This document shows, piece after piece, positions 61,801 to 64,000 of a stretch of DNA of 64,000 nucleotides; the first letter of the stretch is position 1, and every line of letters begins with the position of its first letter. A program made the translations under genes and the position numbers. Under the pieces are notes generated by a model that saw only the letters and a list, made by a program, of their open reading frames with translations, was not told the origin of the DNA and did no database searches. Source of the DNA: Eutreptiella sp. 'Long Island Sound 2002' (taxonomy: Eukaryota > Euglenozoa > Euglenophyceae > Eutreptiales > Eutreptiaceae); the NCBI GenBank assembly GCA_964036045.1, contig OZ038384.1, positions 44,641,704 through 44,705,703 of the forward strand, in the 5' to 3' direction.

Positions 61801-64000
61801 GGGCGCAGTGCGGGATTGCGCACGGGCGCAGTGCGGTGTTGCGCAAGGGCACAGTGCGGGCCTACGCAAGGGCACAACGTGGAACTGCACTAGGGCGTCG
61901 TGTAAGGCTGCGCAGGGGCGTAGTGCGGGACTGCCTAAGGGTCAGTGGGGGATTGCACAGGGGCGCCCTGCCGGGCTGTGCAGGGGCTCAACGTGGGATT
62001 GATCACGGGCGCAGTGCAGGGCTGCGCAAGAGCGAAACGTGGGATTGCACAGGGCCGCCATGTCGCGCCGCGCAAGGGCAAATTGTGGGATTGCACGGGG
62101 GTGCCGTGCACAGCTGCGCAATAGCGCAGTGTGGGAATGAACAGGGGCACCGTGTGGGGCTGCACAAGGGCATAGCGCGGGGCTGCGCCACAGTGCAGTG
62201 TGGGGCTGCGCGGGGCTGCACAAGGGCGCAGCGTGAGTTTGCACAGGGTCGCCGTGCAAGGCTGCACAAGGGTGCAATGCAGGGCTGTCCAAAGGCGCAC
62301 TGTGGGATTGCATGGGGGCGGCGTGCGGCGCCGCGCAAGCACGCAGTGTGGGGCTGTGCAGGGGCACAGTGCGGGGCTGCGAAGGGCGCAGCGCGGGATT
62401 GCGCAAGGGCGTAGTGCGGGGCTGCGCAAGGGCACAGTGCGGGGCTATGCAGGGGCACAACGTGGAACTGCACTAGGGCGCCGTGTGGGGTTGCGCAGGG
62501 GCGCAGTGCAGGTGTGCGCAAGGGCGCAGTGGGGGATTGCACAGGGGCGCCCTGCCGGGTTGCGCAAGGGCACAGTGTGGGTCTGCGTAGGGGTGCAGTG
62601 CGGGGCTGTGGAGGGTCGTAGTGCGGGGCTGCGTAGGGGCTCAATCCGGGGCTGCACAGGGGCACAGCGTGGGATTGCGCAGGGACACAGTGGAGGATTA
62701 CCCAGGGGCGCAACATGGGATTGTACAGGGGCGCCCTGTGGGGCTGCGTAGGGGCGCAGTGTCGGATTGCAATAGGGCGCAATGCAAGGCTGCGCAAGGG
62801 CGCAATGTGGGGCTGCGCATGGGCACAGTGCGGGGCTGCGCAGGGGCACAGTGCAGGGCTTCGTAGGGGCGCAATGCGGGGTTGCGCATGGGCGCACTGC
62901 GGGGCTGCGCACGGGTGCAGCGTGGGATTGCACAAGGGCGCAGCGTAGGGCTTCGCAAGGGCACGGCGTGGGCATGGGGGGGCGGCCGGGCCCGGTCCTT
63001 GTATGCGACCCCCCCAAGCAGGGGCGCAGTGAAGGGCTGCACAGGGGCGTAGGGCGGGGTTGCGCAAGGGCACATTGCACCGCTGTGCAGGGGCGTAGCG
63101 TGGAATTGCATAGGGGCGCAGAGCAGGACTAGCGTGGGATTGCACAAAGGCGCCGTGCAGGGCGGCGCAAGGGCGCAGGGCGGCGCTGCGCAGGGGCGTA
63201 ACGTGGGATTGCCTAGGTGCGCAAGGCAGGGCCGCACTAGAGCGCAATGTGGGGCTGCGTAGGGATGCAGTGCGGGGCTGCGCAGGGGCGTGGAGTAGGG
63301 CTGCGCAAGGGCGCATCGTGGGTGTGCACACGGGCGCTGGTTGGGGCTCCACAGGGGTGCAGTGCGGGGCTGCGCAAGGGCGCAGCGTGGGATGGGAAAG
63401 GAGCCATGCAAGCCTACGCAAGGGCGCAGTGTGCGGCTGCACAGGGGTGCAGTGCGGGGCTGCCCAAGGGCGCAAAGCAGGGCTACTCAAGGGCGCAGTG
63501 TGGGATTGCATAGGGGCGCAGTGTGGGGCTGTGCTGGGGCGCAGCGCGGGGTTGCGCGAGGGCGCAGTGCGAGATTGCCCATGGGCGCCGCGCAGGGCTA
63601 TACGGTGCGGGGTTACGCAGGGGCGCAGTGCGGGATCGCACAGGGGCGCAGTGTAGGGCTGTGCTGGAGCGTAGTGCGGGGCTGCGCAAGGGCGCAATGT
63701 GGGGCTGTGCAGGGGTGCAGCTGGGGGCTGCACAGGGGTGCAGTGCGGGGCTGCCCAAGGGCGCTGAGTAGGGCTACTCAAGGGCGCAGTGTGGGATTGC
63801 ATAGGGGCGCAGTGTGGGGCTGTGCTGGGGCGCAGCGCGGGGTTGCGCGAGGGCGCAGTGCGAGATTGCCCATGGGCGCCGCGCAGGGCTACACGGTGCG
63901 GGGTTACGCAGGGGCGCAGTGCGGGATCGCACAGGGGCGCAGTGTAGGGCTGTGCTGGGGCGTAGTGCGGGGCTGCGCAAGGGCGCAATGTGGGGCTCTG
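58860..64000. repeat. 23-bp satellite to the window end
   Basis: The unit is GGGGCTGCGCAAGGGCGCAG plus TGT or TGC, over 200 copies. 23 bp is not a multiple of three and the unit lacks stops in some frames, so long open frames with a 23-residue period appear, mostly on the minus strand. These are not genes. A short non-repeat interruption lies at about 62965-63018, and an inverted block at 61045-61235. Confidence 0.9.
63481..64000. repeat. 291-bp higher-order repeat within the 23-bp satellite
   Basis: The run beginning GGCTACTCAAGGGCGCAGTG at 63481 recurs at 63772 and is almost identical to the window end. Neighbouring 23-bp units differ far more, so a multi-unit block was duplicated recently. 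Confidence 0.8.

Noticed and set aside
59187-63988. Very long minus-strand open frames (473 and 661 codons) with 23-residue repeats rich in Pro, Ala, Cys and Arg
   Set aside because: They arise because a 23-bp unit without stops in the relevant frames cycles through all three frames. Several overlapping frames are open at once on both strands.
58860-64000. Regular short repeats resembling a CRISPR array
   Set aside because: Units are contiguous with no unique spacers, and the context is an intron of a eukaryotic gene.

Overview
The window looks like a repeat-rich chromosome segment from a eukaryote with a large genome. The evidence is canonical GT-AG introns, a spliced transporter gene whose introns reach tens of kilobases, LINE and DIRS-like retroelements, tRNA-derived repeats, several satellite arrays and many long G/C homopolymers. 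The lineage cannot be fixed from sequence alone. A unicellular alga or protist with a bloated genome (for example a prasinophyte or dinoflagellate-type genome) is only a guess.

The one recognisable host gene runs on the + strand through most of the window. It is an SLC1-family (EAAT/ASCT-type) amino-acid:cation symporter. I find seven exons whose phases and splice sites all agree: 4459-4625, 5324-5598, 34068-34178, 35257-35346, 36000-36061, 43226-43310 and 48487-48657. They encode about 320 residues covering the N-terminal cytosolic tail to the sixth transmembrane helix. The remaining exons (HP1, TM7, HP2, TM8) must lie beyond 64000. Almost everything else sits in its introns (698 bp, 28.5 kb, 1.1 kb, 0.65 kb, 7.2 kb, 5.2 kb and more than 15.3 kb).

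The most interesting content is a pair of related DNA transposons that I cannot place in a known superfamily. Element 1 (8207-14718) and element 2 (51409-54050) both begin CTTAGG, have terminal inverted repeats, are flanked by perfect 5-bp target duplications (GTAAG; AAATG), and encode homologous proteins of about 690 residues. These proteins share WFDN, LVD/LID, WHPYKY and SEE blocks, compatible with a DDE-type transposase. Each element carries its own repeated 16-bp palindrome with the same GGGC...GCCC ends. In element 1 the palindrome also lies inside three introns of a second, multi-exon gene of unknown function (about 713 residues, acidic then lysine-rich tail). Element 1 is inserted in a DIRS-like retroelement (about 6.1-17.2 kb).

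Other mobile DNA: a decayed LINE with APE endonuclease and reverse transcriptase (18394-23875) and three RNase H-bearing 3' fragments of the same or related LINEs (17574, 26629-27927 minus, 45748); a small family bounded by GGTCCTTAAGG that carries an 85-bp tandem repeat and a SAP-domain protein; tRNA-like Pol III modules, three times arranged as inward-facing pairs; a possible LTR pair at 29.7/32.2 kb; and a 258-bp MITE-like insertion inside a 225-bp tandem array.

From 55.4 kb to the end, intron 7 is made of four successive satellites with periods of about 48, 40, 91 and 23 bp. The long open frames there are a by-product of the repeats, not genes.
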